48,900 nucleotides of DNA, from positions 1 through 48,900 of the forward strand of contig JAHEYF010000028.1 in NCBI GenBank assembly GCA_023251755.1. The letters run 5' to 3'. Made by a program: the position numbers and the translations under genes. This document shows positions 6,403 to 14,240 of this stretch, piece by piece (the first letter of the stretch is position 1; the number at the start of each line of letters is the position of its first letter). Under the pieces are notes generated by a model. That model did no database searches. It was not told the origin of the DNA and saw only the letters and a list, made by a program, of their open reading frames with translations. Source of the DNA: Bacteroidota bacterium (GTDB taxonomy: Bacteria; Bacteroidota; Bacteroidia; B-17B0; Aurantibacillaceae).

Positions 6403-7950
6403 TTAGTTGGAATAGAGTGTGAAACTTTCGACTGTTATGCCTTCTTCTTTATTGCCTCCGGAAAGGAAGATGGAAATGTTCAGGGCTTTCTGGTCAATTA
6501 CCTTCGCGTCTTTAACTTCATCACTTACATCAAAATAGAAGGTTTTTTGAACCAGGCCATTCGCAATTTTATTTTCTTTACTGTGGCTGGCATGGTGCGT
6601 TGCCCCGAAGAAATTCATGAAGCCCACAAAGTAAACCGATTTAACATTGGGAGCCACTCCTTTAGGTAAATTTAAGTAGACCTGGTAGGCATTTTTTGGT
6701 TCTTTTTTAAAGGAGACCGTCACTTTCAGTTTCGTTTTTTTAGCAACATCGCTTTGTATCTTTCTCAGCATCTCTGTTTTCTCCGGTTTAAGGGATATGC
6801 TGTGAACAAGTGATTTGTTTTGAATATTTATTTTCTTCGCCACTTTCATGGTTTGAATGGTATCGGTGGTTGCGGGAGCCAGTTTAGCGGATTGCACAGT
6901 TGATTTATTAGCGGAGGCCAGTAATGGAGTACCCAGCCCGGTATAGCGGTAATTCATTTTGTACATTTGCGCGGCTACCTGTTCCATGGTGTACTGAATG
7001 GTATCGCCTTTGGCGTTGAAAAAAGTATAAGGCCAGGGATGGGCCACTACTTTGGCACTATCTACTAAATGACTTTGATCCATGTTCATCCATTGTTGCC
7101 AGAGGCGGTCAATGTTGGAGTGGTGCATCCAGAAAATGGGATCGTATCCGGCGCTGGGTACATTGGCCATTAAACCTCCCAAAACATTTCCTTCACTATC
7201 TACCGAATCCTGGTAAATGGGGTTCCACATCATCTGCCCGTAATTTCCGGCCCCGATATAATTGTGCATGGCTCCGTGGGGTGCCTGGTTAATGGTGTTG
7301 TTGAAGTCTTCGTAATAGGATTTTTGCATGAGTTCAGTAATGTCCAATGCATCGGTTATAGGCTGTCCGCTAATCATGTAGCCCTGGTTGAGGCTGTCGA
7401 AACGGGATTGTTCGAAGAGGGAATTGCCCGAAGTTCTTACCGGCAGAGGCATGGTACGGTTTAATTTAAGATCGGTGGTATCGGTATAATCCCAATACGG
7501 AAGCGCAAAGTCTTTGTAACCGGATAATTCCCTTACAATGTCTTCGAAATGTAAAATATAAAAACGGTGCCAGATCAAAAAGTTAAAATCAGAATCTTCA
7601 CCATCGGCATGTGTACAATTGTCCCAGGCTAATTTTAGCTGCGACATGTTTGAATAAGAAGCACACAATTGATTGTTTTTAATGGTGTCGGGCAACCAGT
7701 GTATGGAGCCCTGGTAATACCAGCTTGCAGGGTTGCTACAGTCCATGGCCCGCATTTTTTGCAGGGCAATGTTCATGGCTTCCAGGTCGGCTTTGGCTTC
7801 GGGTGAATTGGCGTTTTTACGCACATAAATTTTTGCGGAGTCACTGTTTGTTGTGCTTCCTGCTGTTGTTTCTTTTTTTTCATTTGAACAGGAAACGAGA
7901 ACCAGACCTGCAATGAGCAATGAAAAAAGGGAATTGATTTTTTTGTTCAT
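6403..7950 (-). CDS. Tyrosinase-family copper oxidase lipoprotein
   Basis: A 515-residue protein with a lipoprotein signal (VLVSC, Cys21). The central domain carries the type 3 copper signatures. The CuA side has candidate His84 and His114 plus IWHRFYILHFE (His128); the CuB side has HGAMHNYIG and DPIFWMHHSNIDRLWQQW, the tyrosinase/hemocyanin motif. Enzymes of this family oxidise phenols or o-diphenols with O2, or make a related oxidation. A C-terminal beta-rich segment of about 150 residues (from about 360) resembles the polyphenol-oxidase C-terminal domain. The protein would be anchored outside the cytoplasm. It has its own promoter and terminator; a copper chaperone of the SCO family is encoded just downstream. 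Confidence 0.88.
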   Translation of the reverse strand: MNKKINSLFSLLIAGLVLVSCSNEKKETTAGSTTNSDSAKIYVRKNANSPEAKADLEAMNIALQKMRAMDCSNPASWYYQGSIHWLPDTIKNNQLCASYSNMSQLKLAWDNCTHADGEDSDFNFLIWHRFYILHFEDIVRELSGYKDFALPYWDYTDTTDLKLNRTMPLPVRTSGNSLFEQSRFDSLNQGYMISGQPITDALDITELMQKSYYEDFNNTINQAPHGAMHNYIGAGNYGQMMWNPIYQDSVDSEGNVLGGLMANVPSAGYDPIFWMHHSNIDRLWQQWMNMDQSHLVDSAKVVAHPWPYTFFNAKGDTIQYTMEQVAAQMYKMNYRYTGLGTPLLASANKSTVQSAKLAPATTDTIQTMKVAKKINIQNKSLVHSISLKPEKTEMLRKIQSDVAKKTKLKVTVSFKKEPKNAYQVYLNLPKGVAPNVKSVYFVGFMNFFGATHHASHSKENKIANGLVQKTFYFDVSDEVKDAKVIDQKALNISIFLSGGNKEEGITVESFTLYSN

Positions 7951-8022
7951 AAAAGGATGTTAAGGGTTAATGATTTTATAATGTAAATTAAACAGAGTAA
8001 AACTAAATTGAAATTTGTGGAA

Positions 8023-8053
8023 CAAATGTATGTTTAATAAAATAGCGGGCAAA
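8023..8053 (-). promoter_or_regulatory. Bacteroidota-type promoter for the tyrosinase gene
   Basis: On the minus strand TTTG (8053-8050), a 19-nt spacer and TACATTTG (8030-8023) match the phylum's -33/-7 consensus exactly. The predicted start leaves a leader of roughly 70 nt before the ATG at 7950. Confidence 0.75.
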
Positions 8054-8164
8054 TTTTTTTATGAGATACGGACATATTATGTCTGTATTGATAAATTTAA
8101 GCGGGCCTCCTCATAAGGGGGAGCGGATCACCGTCATTTGAAACGTTCAGATCTTATTTACCTG

Positions 8165-8212
8165 TTTCCCCATTTTCAAATCAAACATCTTCAAATTCTC
8201 AAATTTCTTTGT
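8165..8212. repeat. Word array (TTTCAAATC / TTCAAATTC type) after the OmpA gene
   Basis: Words such as CATTTTCAAATCAAACATC and TTCAAATTCTCAAATTTC follow directly after the stop of the minus-strand OmpA-family gene. Confidence 0.6.
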
Positions 8213-10375
8213 TTATTTCTGAACAATGGTAAACTCCACTCTTCTGTTGAGCGCCCTTCCTTCTTCGGTATCATTGGCAGCAACAGCTTTGCTTTCGCCA
8301 AAGCCCCGGCCCTTTAAACGATCAGGGGAAATGTTTTTGTTAAGGAGGTAATTCATTACGGCATGGGCGCGGTTGTGCGACAGATTAAGGTTGTATTCAT
8401 CTGTACCCACATCATCGGTATGCCCTGCAATTTCAATCACAAGTCCGGGGTAATCCTGCAGGGCTTTTATTAATCGGTTCAATTCGGCTATTGATTCCGG
8501 CTGTAAGTCTGCCTTATCAAATTCAAAAAAAATGTTGTTGAGCAATATGGTTTGTCCAACTTCAATGGGGGCGAGGTAGAGGTTGCGTTCAATTTCAATG
8601 TAATTGTTTAAAGTGTCTGTTTTAATATTTTCAGAAATGGAATAGTAACCGTTTTTATCGGCTAAAAAACTGTAGGCCTTTCCGGCAGGCAATACAATTT
8701 TGTAGGAACCGTCAATAGGGTTGGAACTGGCAAGGCCCAGTTCGGTGTTGTCTTTTAAATCGCTGTAGGTAATGTTGGCGCTCAGGGGTTGTTGGTCTTT
8801 TGAGTTTAACACCTTTCCTTTAATAAGTAAGACCGGTTCGGGCCGGGCAGTTGCGTTTAGGTTTATTCTGTAAATGTCTTCTGAGCCGGCTATGCTGTGT
8901 TCATTTTTACACGACAAATACGCATAGTCGCCTTTGGCAGAAATTTTAAAAGCCCCGTCCCAGTTTTCACTGTTTATTTCGGGGCCAAGGTTGATGGGGC
9001 TGCTCCAGTTTTTCCAGCTGTTGTCGAGGCGCTTGCTCATAAATATATCGGCACTTCCGTAACTCTCGTGCCCGTAAGAAGAAAAGTAAAGTGTTTTGTT
9101 GTCTGCAGCGAGGTAAATGCCAAATTCTTCGCCGGGTGTATTAATAACAGGGCCAAGGTTGAGTGGTTCTGAAAAGGAGAAGTCTGCCTGCAAAAAACAA
9201 ACATAAATATCTTTTAAGCCGTAGGATTTTCCATTGTCGATGGCGCACAATAATATTTTATTGTCGCTGCTTAAAAAATAGTCTACATATTCGTTGTGGT
9301 TCACAAAGTTATTGATCTTAAATTTTTTCGGGACTTCCCAACCGTTGAGCTGGTAGTTGCTGTAAGATAAACCATTGCCGTCGGGGCTTCCGTCGGGTCT
9401 GTAGACGTTTGAAAGGAGAACGGTGTTGTTGTCGGGTGAAATGGATTGCAGTGCATTGGCGCCGGTGTTGTTGAGGGGTGGGCCTGCGTTGCGGGCTTCG
9501 GACCAGGTGCCGTCGGCATTTAAAACGGAGTACCATATATCGTAATCTTTTTCGCCACCGGTGTTTAAGGGATCTCCCAAACGTGAAAAGTAAAGTGTTT
9601 TGCCATCGTAAGCAATAAAAGGACTGAGCTCGGAATAGTTTGAATTGATTTTTTTGCTCAACTGTTCTTTTGTTTTTCCGCTGAGGCTGATGTCCGGTGC
9701 AGGAAATTTTTTAGCCCATTTTTTTACTATTAAATAATCGGCATTCATACAGGTACCCGCTTCGGTATAAAAACCAAAGCCATGTCCGAAGCCTTTGTAT
9801 TCGCAGGAAGCATACACCAATACATTGTTGATGTAAAAATAAACGCAGTTGTACTCCCGTTTAAGCGCTAATTTATTTTTACCTGTTTTGGAAACGGCGT
9901 CAGATGTTTTCCAGTTTTGCAGGGGGTGCCAGCTGCGTTGGTAATAATGATCGATTTTAAATTCTCCGGAACTGTTGATGCTGAAGACATGGTAATCGCT
10001 GAGGTCGGCATAGAGGCCAAATAACAAACCATAATTGTTTTTGTCTTCTTTTTTGCAGGGGCTGATATTGGTTTCTACGGAGAAGTTTTCTTTGTCAACA
10101 TCTATATTGGCCTGAATATAAGTTTTAAAGTCTTCCTTCAGGGAGCTGTTGTGTATGGAGTAAAAACCTTCGGCAATGGAACAATCGTAATTTTTTGCTT
10201 TACCAATGGTCCAGTGATTGCTATTGTTGTAAAATTGCTCAGAAATAAGTGTGCTGTCCTGGGCCTTGGTTGTGGTGTTGCAGAGAAGCCAAAAGCCAAA
10301 AGTGAGAAAGTGAGAAGGTGAGAAAGTGAGAAAGAAAAGAGATTGGTTGCTATTCGATTTTCTACACTTAAGCAT
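8213..10375 (-). CDS. OmpA-family protein with PD40 propeller repeats
   Basis: About 720 residues from the ATG at 10375. A signal peptide ends near TTTKAQ. A concanavalin/LamG-like domain (about 40-230) follows, then five PD40 (WD40-like) strands such as FIAYDGKTLYFSRLGDP and IYLAADNKTLYFSSYG. Next comes a carboxypeptidase-regulatory-like domain beginning IKGKVLNSKDQQPLSANI, and a C-terminal OmpA domain (last 110 residues) with FFEFDKADLQPESIAELNR and IAGHTDDVGTDEYNLNLS, which bind peptidoglycan. The protein is probably in the outer membrane or periplasm; function unknown. An in-frame start at 10456 exists. The signal peptide core is encoded by word-array DNA (10285-10335), and CRKSN occurs twice in the longer frame. 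Confidence 0.85.
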   Translation of the reverse strand: MLKCRKSNSNQSLFFLTFSPSHFLTFGFWLLCNTTTKAQDSTLISEQFYNNSNHWTIGKAKNYDCSIAEGFYSIHNSSLKEDFKTYIQANIDVDKENFSVETNISPCKKEDKNNYGLLFGLYADLSDYHVFSINSSGEFKIDHYYQRSWHPLQNWKTSDAVSKTGKNKLALKREYNCVYFYINNVLVYASCEYKGFGHGFGFYTEAGTCMNADYLIVKKWAKKFPAPDISLSGKTKEQLSKKINSNYSELSPFIAYDGKTLYFSRLGDPLNTGGEKDYDIWYSVLNADGTWSEARNAGPPLNNTGANALQSISPDNNTVLLSNVYRPDGSPDGNGLSYSNYQLNGWEVPKKFKINNFVNHNEYVDYFLSSDNKILLCAIDNGKSYGLKDIYVCFLQADFSFSEPLNLGPVINTPGEEFGIYLAADNKTLYFSSYGHESYGSADIFMSKRLDNSWKNWSSPINLGPEINSENWDGAFKISAKGDYAYLSCKNEHSIAGSEDIYRINLNATARPEPVLLIKGKVLNSKDQQPLSANITYSDLKDNTELGLASSNPIDGSYKIVLPAGKAYSFLADKNGYYSISENIKTDTLNNYIEIERNLYLAPIEVGQTILLNNIFFEFDKADLQPESIAELNRLIKALQDYPGLVIEIAGHTDDVGTDEYNLNLSHNRAHAVMNYLLNKNISPDRLKGRGFGESKAVAANDTEEGRALNRRVEFTIVQK

Positions 10376-10456
10376 GAAATTATTTAAAAGCCAAAAGTAA
10401 AAAGCCAAAAGCAAAAAAGGATTTCGGTTGCGATTCGATTTTCTACAATTCTGCAT
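10285..10456. repeat. Word arrays and a 35-nt direct repeat at the OmpA N-terminus
   Basis: Words AAAAGCCAAAAGTGAGAAAG and GTGAGAAGGTGAGAAAG lie at 10285-10335, inside the gene. AAAAGCCAAAAGTAAAAAGCC lies at 10386-10414. A direct repeat pairs about 10341-10375 with 10420-10456; both copies hold ATTCGATTTTCTACA and end in CAT. Confidence 0.8.
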
Positions 10457-10534
10457 TACACAATTATTAAGTTAAAAGCCATTCTTCGGCTTCGCTCAGC
10501 AGTCCAAATCTGAGTACTCGCAGATGCCCGCAGA

Positions 10535-10550
10535 ACTATAGTTTTATAGT
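10535..10550. other. Short palindrome after hisS
   Basis: ACTATAGTTTTATAGT is a 6-bp stem with a 4-nt loop, about 25 nt past the hisS stop. It may be a weak terminator, but the T-tract is poor. Confidence 0.35.
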
Positions 10551-10572
10551 CCCCTTGCGAAACTCTGTGTTT

Positions 10573-11964
10573 TTAATCAGCGCTTCTCTGCGAGAAATAT
10601 TCAATAATGCTGTTTAGATCACCTTTATGCTGCTGGCGGCTTTCCATATTTTTTACGGTGTATTGCCCGCTGTTCAGTTCTTCACTGCCAATGGTGCAGA
10701 TATAAGGGATCTTCTTTTTTTGTGCATATTCAAATTGTTTTTTCTCTTTGGCCTGGTCGGGGTAAATTTCCGCGCTTATCCCTGCTTTGCGGAGTTGCCC
10801 CAATAAACCAAGAATGTGCGCCTGTTCAGCATCGCCCAAATTTAAAAAGAGAAGCTGAACGGTGGCCTGGTCTTTTAATTTGTCTTTAAACAAATCAAGT
10901 TCGTTCATTACATCAAATATCCTATCGATGCCAAAGGATATACCTACACCACTCATGCCTTTTAAACCGAAGATGCCGGTAAGGTCGTCGTAACGGCCCC
11001 CGCCGGTGATGCTGCTGCTGAGTGTGCCTGCATTGGCTTTTACTTCAATAATACTGCCGGTGTAATAGTTGAGACCGCGGGCCAGGGTGATGTCTAATTC
11101 GGTTTGAGATGTTAGATTTGAGGTATTAGATTTGAGCAGGAAATCTATTTCTTCAATTCCTTGTTTTCCAATTTCGCTGTTGCTTAAAAAGGAACGAAGG
11201 GTGTTTAGTTTAGCTTCGTTGTTCCCAGTGCTTTCAAAAATGGGGGCGAGTTGTTGAATGGCTGCTGGTGTTATACCTTTTTCCAATAGTTCTTTTTCTA
11301 CATTTTCCCTTCCAATTTTATCTAATTTATCAATGGCAACGGTGATGTCTACAATTTTACCGGGTTCGTTAATTACTTCGGCAATACCGCTTAATATTTT
11401 ACGGTTGTTGATTTTTATGGTGGTGGGTATGCCTAATGCGCTGTATACATCATCCATCATGTTGATCAGTTCCACTTCATTTACCAATGAATTGCTTCCG
11501 ATAATGTCTGCATCGCATTGAAAAAATTCGCGGTAACGGCCTTTTTGTGGTTTATCGGCGCGCCATACAGGCTGTATCTGAAAACGTTTGAAAGGGAATG
11601 TGAGTTCGTGCTGGTGCATCACTACGTAACGGGCAAAGGGAACGGTGAGGTCGTAGCGCAGGGCACGTTCGGTTAAAATATCAGTGTTTCGTGCATGTTC
11701 AAGACTGAGCTTAAATTCGTTTTGTAGTTGTTCTTTGTTTTTTGATTCGTGTAGTCGTGAGTTCAGAATTTTAAATAACAACTGGTCTCCTTCTTCGCCA
11801 TATTTACCGGTGAGTGTGTTCAGGTTTTCCATGGCGGGGGTTTCGATTTGTTCGAAGCCGTATAAACGAAAATATTTTTTAATGGTATCGAATATATAAT
11901 TGCGGCGCTGCATTTCGATGGACGAAAAATCGCGGGTGCCTTTGGGTATGGATGGTTTTTGCAT
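10573..11964 (-). CDS. hisS: Histidyl-tRNA synthetase
   Basis: A 463-residue class II synthetase that charges tRNA-His with histidine in the cytosol. Motif 1 region KGTRDFSS (8-15); [14 protein letters not shown] (101-114); motif 2 [20 protein letters not shown] (128-147); the HisRS-specific histidine motif [15 protein letters not shown] (294-308); GGGRYDDL; and motif 3 [15 protein letters not shown] (339-353). The C-terminal anticodon-binding domain follows. Length is normal for Bacteroidota HisRS. The start at 11964 gives the typical N-terminus [13 protein letters not shown]. Confidence 0.97.
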   Translation of the reverse strand: MQKPSIPKGTRDFSSIEMQRRNYIFDTIKKYFRLYGFEQIETPAMENLNTLTGKYGEEGDQLLFKILNSRLHESKNKEQLQNEFKLSLEHARNTDILTERALRYDLTVPFARYVVMHQHELTFPFKRFQIQPVWRADKPQKGRYREFFQCDADIIGSNSLVNEVELINMMDDVYSALGIPTTIKINNRKILSGIAEVINEPGKIVDITVAIDKLDKIGRENVEKELLEKGITPAAIQQLAPIFESTGNNEAKLNTLRSFLSNSEIGKQGIEEIDFLLKSNTSNLTSQTELDITLARGLNYYTGSIIEVKANAGTLSSSITGGGRYDDLTGIFGLKGMSGVGISFGIDRIFDVMNELDLFKDKLKDQATVQLLFLNLGDAEQAHILGLLGQLRKAGISAEIYPDQAKEKKQFEYAQKKKIPYICTIGSEELNSGQYTVKNMESRQQHKGDLNSIIEYFSQRSAD

Positions 11965-11980
11965 AAAAATAAATAGGAGT

Positions 11981-11988
11981 CAAAAATA
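11981..11988 (-). promoter_or_regulatory. Candidate -7 element for hisS
   Basis: TATTTTTG on the minus strand, 16 nt before the hisS ATG, fits TAnnTTTG. No matching -33 box was seen. Confidence 0.4.
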
Positions 11989-12009
11989 CGAATTAATAAG
12001 GATTTTTAC

Positions 12010-12046
12010 CACTAAGGCATGGAGGGCACTAAGGGACACTAAGATT
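12010..12046. repeat. Short CACTAAGG word array
   Basis: CCACTAAGG, GCACTAAGG and ACACTAAG occur within 37 nt upstream of hisS. It is a small example of the spacer arrays. Confidence 0.5.
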
Positions 12047-12124
12047 TTTAACAGAGAGGCCAGAAATGTTTACTTGCTCAAAAGTTTATTCGTTTATATG
12101 CTCGGATACAGTTAGCCGCAAATA

Positions 12125-12187
12125 AATTATCCAACAACTTTCCAACTTTCCAACTTTCCAACTTTTAAACTTTGCAACTTTCAAACT
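12125..12187. repeat. Word array (CTTTCCAA) downstream of the nitroreductase gene
   Basis: AACTTTCCAACTTTCCAAC words run up to the stop of the nitroreductase gene. They are the reverse complement of the array at 12776-12857 on the other side of the same gene. Confidence 0.9.
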
Positions 12188-12191
12188 ACCC

Positions 12192-12770
12192 TTAAAGCTT
12201 ATTGTGGAAACTAATCTCGTCCAATGGTTTTCTTGTCCGCCCGGTAAGCTCCCTCGACAGAAAAGGCTCTTCTAATTTTTTGGGATCGTCGAGGTAACCG
12301 AGGGCAATAATAGCCACAGGTTCTAAATGTTCTGGCAAATTAAATTCGTTTTGTGTTTTGGGGTAGTCGAAGCCGCCCATTAAATGACCGTAAATACTAT
12401 TGGCAGTTGCTTCGGTGAGCAGGTTGGCGTTGGCGGCCCCCACATCGTGATAGGCGTGGCGGTTGCTGTTTCCGTTTGCAAATTTTGTATTGGCCAGGCT
12501 CAGTATTAAAACGGCTGCATCTTTTGCCCAGGGCTGGTTGCCGGCCATCAAACAATTCCATAATTGGTCAAAAGCAGGTTCACCTTTAAACGCATAAATG
12601 TAGCGCCAGGGCTGCTCGTTCATACTGCTGAAAGCCCATGCGGCTGCTTCTAATAATTGATTAAGGGCCTCCTGAGAAATTTTTTTATCTGAAAAGGACC
12701 TCGCGCTCCACCTGTTTTTCAGTACATCTAAAATGGGGTATTTTGTTTGGGGTATTTTAATTGAATTCAT
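12192..12770 (-). CDS. Nitroreductase-family FMN oxidoreductase
   Basis: A 192-residue protein of the nitroreductase fold. The N-terminal phosphate-binding motif is RWSARSFSDKKIS (18-30), followed by LLEAAAWAFSSMNEQPWRYI, LTEATANSIYGHLMGGFD and EHLEPVAIIALGYLDDP. These cytosolic flavoenzymes reduce nitro compounds, quinones or other acceptors with NAD(P)H; the substrate cannot be read from sequence. The gene is bracketed by inverted copies of the same GTTGGAAA word array, which is unusual for a single metabolic gene. Confidence 0.88.
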   Translation of the reverse strand: MNSIKIPQTKYPILDVLKNRWSARSFSDKKISQEALNQLLEAAAWAFSSMNEQPWRYIYAFKGEPAFDQLWNCLMAGNQPWAKDAAVLILSLANTKFANGNSNRHAYHDVGAANANLLTEATANSIYGHLMGGFDYPKTQNEFNLPEHLEPVAIIALGYLDDPKKLEEPFLSRELTGRTRKPLDEISFHNKL

Positions 12771-12775
12771 TTGGT

Positions 12776-12921
12776 TAAGTTGGAAAGTTTAAAAGTTGGA
12801 AAGTTAGAAGGTTAGAAAGTTGAAAAGTTGCAAGGTTAGAAAGTTGGAAAGTTGCAGGTGATCCAATCGTAAAGTACACTCTTACACTCTCACTTTCTCA
12901 CTTTCTCACTTTCTTACTCTT
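12776..12921. repeat. Word arrays (GTTGGAAA then CACTTTCT) upstream of the nitroreductase gene
   Basis: 12776-12857 holds AAGTTGGAAAGTTTAAAAG-type words. 12882-12921 holds CTCACTTTCTCACTTTC words that start at the stop codon of the GlmU-like gene. Two word families thus lie side by side, one belonging to each gene end. Confidence 0.9.
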
Positions 12922-14116
12922 AATAATCCTCCAGCACCCTGTATTTTTTCGAGTATTCGAACACCTGTTTTAAAATAGCTTTGTCCTGTTTGGTTAAAAT
13001 TATGTTTCTTCTGGCCATTACTTTTTCGGCTACAGCCATGGCTTTGGTAAAGTTATAGTCTACAAATTCTTCGGCTCCTCCCCAGCTAAAAGAAGGGACA
13101 AAGTTAATAGGAAAATCGCCACCAAAAATATTTACATTGACGCCCACCACTGTTCCGGTGTTAAACATGGTGTTGATGGCGCTTTTACTATGGTCGCCCA
13201 TAAACAATCCGCAAAACTGCAAACCGCTGTCTATCATTTCTTCTTTGGCATAGTTCCATACTTTAACATTGCCGTAATTGTTTTTAAGGTTGGAGTTGTT
13301 GGTGTCTGCGCCCAGGTTGCACCATTCGCCCAGCACGGAGTTGCCCAGAAAACCATCGTGGCCTTTGTTGCTGTATCCAAATAGTACAGAGTTGTTGACC
13401 TCACCACCCACCTTGCAATAAGGCCCAAAGGTACTGGGGCCGTATATTTTAGCGCCCATCTTCAGTTCGGCGTGTTCGCACAAAGCCATTGGGCCGCGTA
13501 CAATACAGCCTTCCATAACTACTGCACCGGCGCCAATGTATATGTTGCCGTTTGTTGTATTAAAGATTGCACATTCAACGGATGCGCCTTTTTCGATAAA
13601 TACTTTGCCTTTGCCTACAACTTTGTTTGTTTTACTGAGTGGCTGTGATTTACGGCCTTTTGTAATAAGTTCGAAGTCGTCGGCAAGGGCTTCTCCGTTT
13701 TTAGTAAAAATATCCCAGACGTAATTCAATACAATGGGTTGTGAGGCCGATTCAATGAATTTATATTCTTTATGTGACTTTTCGGGATCGAAGGCGGTTT
13801 TGTTGCCCGAATTAACTGCGAGTATGGTTTTGTTCAGCATCAACACCTGGTTGGGTTTTAAGGCCTGTACTTCGGCTACTAATTTTTTATTGGGGCATAC
13901 TTTTCCGTTGATCCAGGTGTTGCTTTTTTTACTGAATTGAACAGGGTATTTTTCGGAGAGGTATTTTGCGGTAATGAAAGAGGTACTTGTGTTGAGGTAT
14001 TTTTCCCATTTTTGGCGTATGGTTAAAATGCCAATACGTATTTCGCACACAGGGCGGGTATAGGTAAAGGGCAAAAGGTCTCTGCGACTGTAGTCGTCAA
14101 ACAGGATGTAGTTCAT
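12920..14116 (-). CDS. GlmU-like putative sugar nucleotidyltransferase with left-handed beta-helix
   Basis: A 398-residue protein typical of Bacteroidota genes named GlmU family protein. The N-terminus, MNYILFDDYSRRDLLPFTYT, and RPVCEIRIGILTIRQKWEKY replace the classical LxxGxGTRM pyrophosphorylase motif, so the N-terminal domain is divergent. From about residue 165 there are hexapeptide repeats of a left-handed beta-helix (IYIGAGAVVMEGCIVRGPMA, KIYGPSTFGPYCKVGGEVNN). The family is thought to act on nucleotide sugars or transfer acyl groups, but the reaction is not known; true GlmU should be elsewhere. The TAA stop runs into the GTGAGAAA word array. Confidence 0.8.
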   Translation of the reverse strand: MNYILFDDYSRRDLLPFTYTRPVCEIRIGILTIRQKWEKYLNTSTSFITAKYLSEKYPVQFSKKSNTWINGKVCPNKKLVAEVQALKPNQVLMLNKTILAVNSGNKTAFDPEKSHKEYKFIESASQPIVLNYVWDIFTKNGEALADDFELITKGRKSQPLSKTNKVVGKGKVFIEKGASVECAIFNTTNGNIYIGAGAVVMEGCIVRGPMALCEHAELKMGAKIYGPSTFGPYCKVGGEVNNSVLFGYSNKGHDGFLGNSVLGEWCNLGADTNNSNLKNNYGNVKVWNYAKEEMIDSGLQFCGLFMGDHSKSAINTMFNTGTVVGVNVNIFGGDFPINFVPSFSWGGAEEFVDYNFTKAMAVAEKVMARRNIILTKQDKAILKQVFEYSKKYRVLEDY

Positions 14117-14185
14117 AGCTTCTCAATTTTGTTTAAAATTAAGCAGTAAAATTGAACTACAAAATATACCGGGAATAAAATTTGG

Positions 14186-14240
14186 GTAGCAGGTAGTAAG
14201 TAGTTGGTAGCAGGTACCTTGACCATAACCTGCTACTCCT
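14186..14240. repeat. Word array (GGTAGCAGGTAGTAAGTAG) with a hairpin
   Basis: GGTAGCAGGTAGTAAGTAGT and GGTAGCAGGTACC are followed by the complementary AACCTGCTACTCC. The TAG stop of the downstream-facing T9SS gene is part of GGAGTAGCAGGTTA on the minus strand. The same family recurs at 32634-32735. Confidence 0.8.

Noticed and set aside
8094-8134. Non-coding RNA in the GC-richer patch near CCTCCTCATAAGGGGGAG
   Set aside because: A short stem can be drawn, but there is no promoter, no repeat and no family I recognise.
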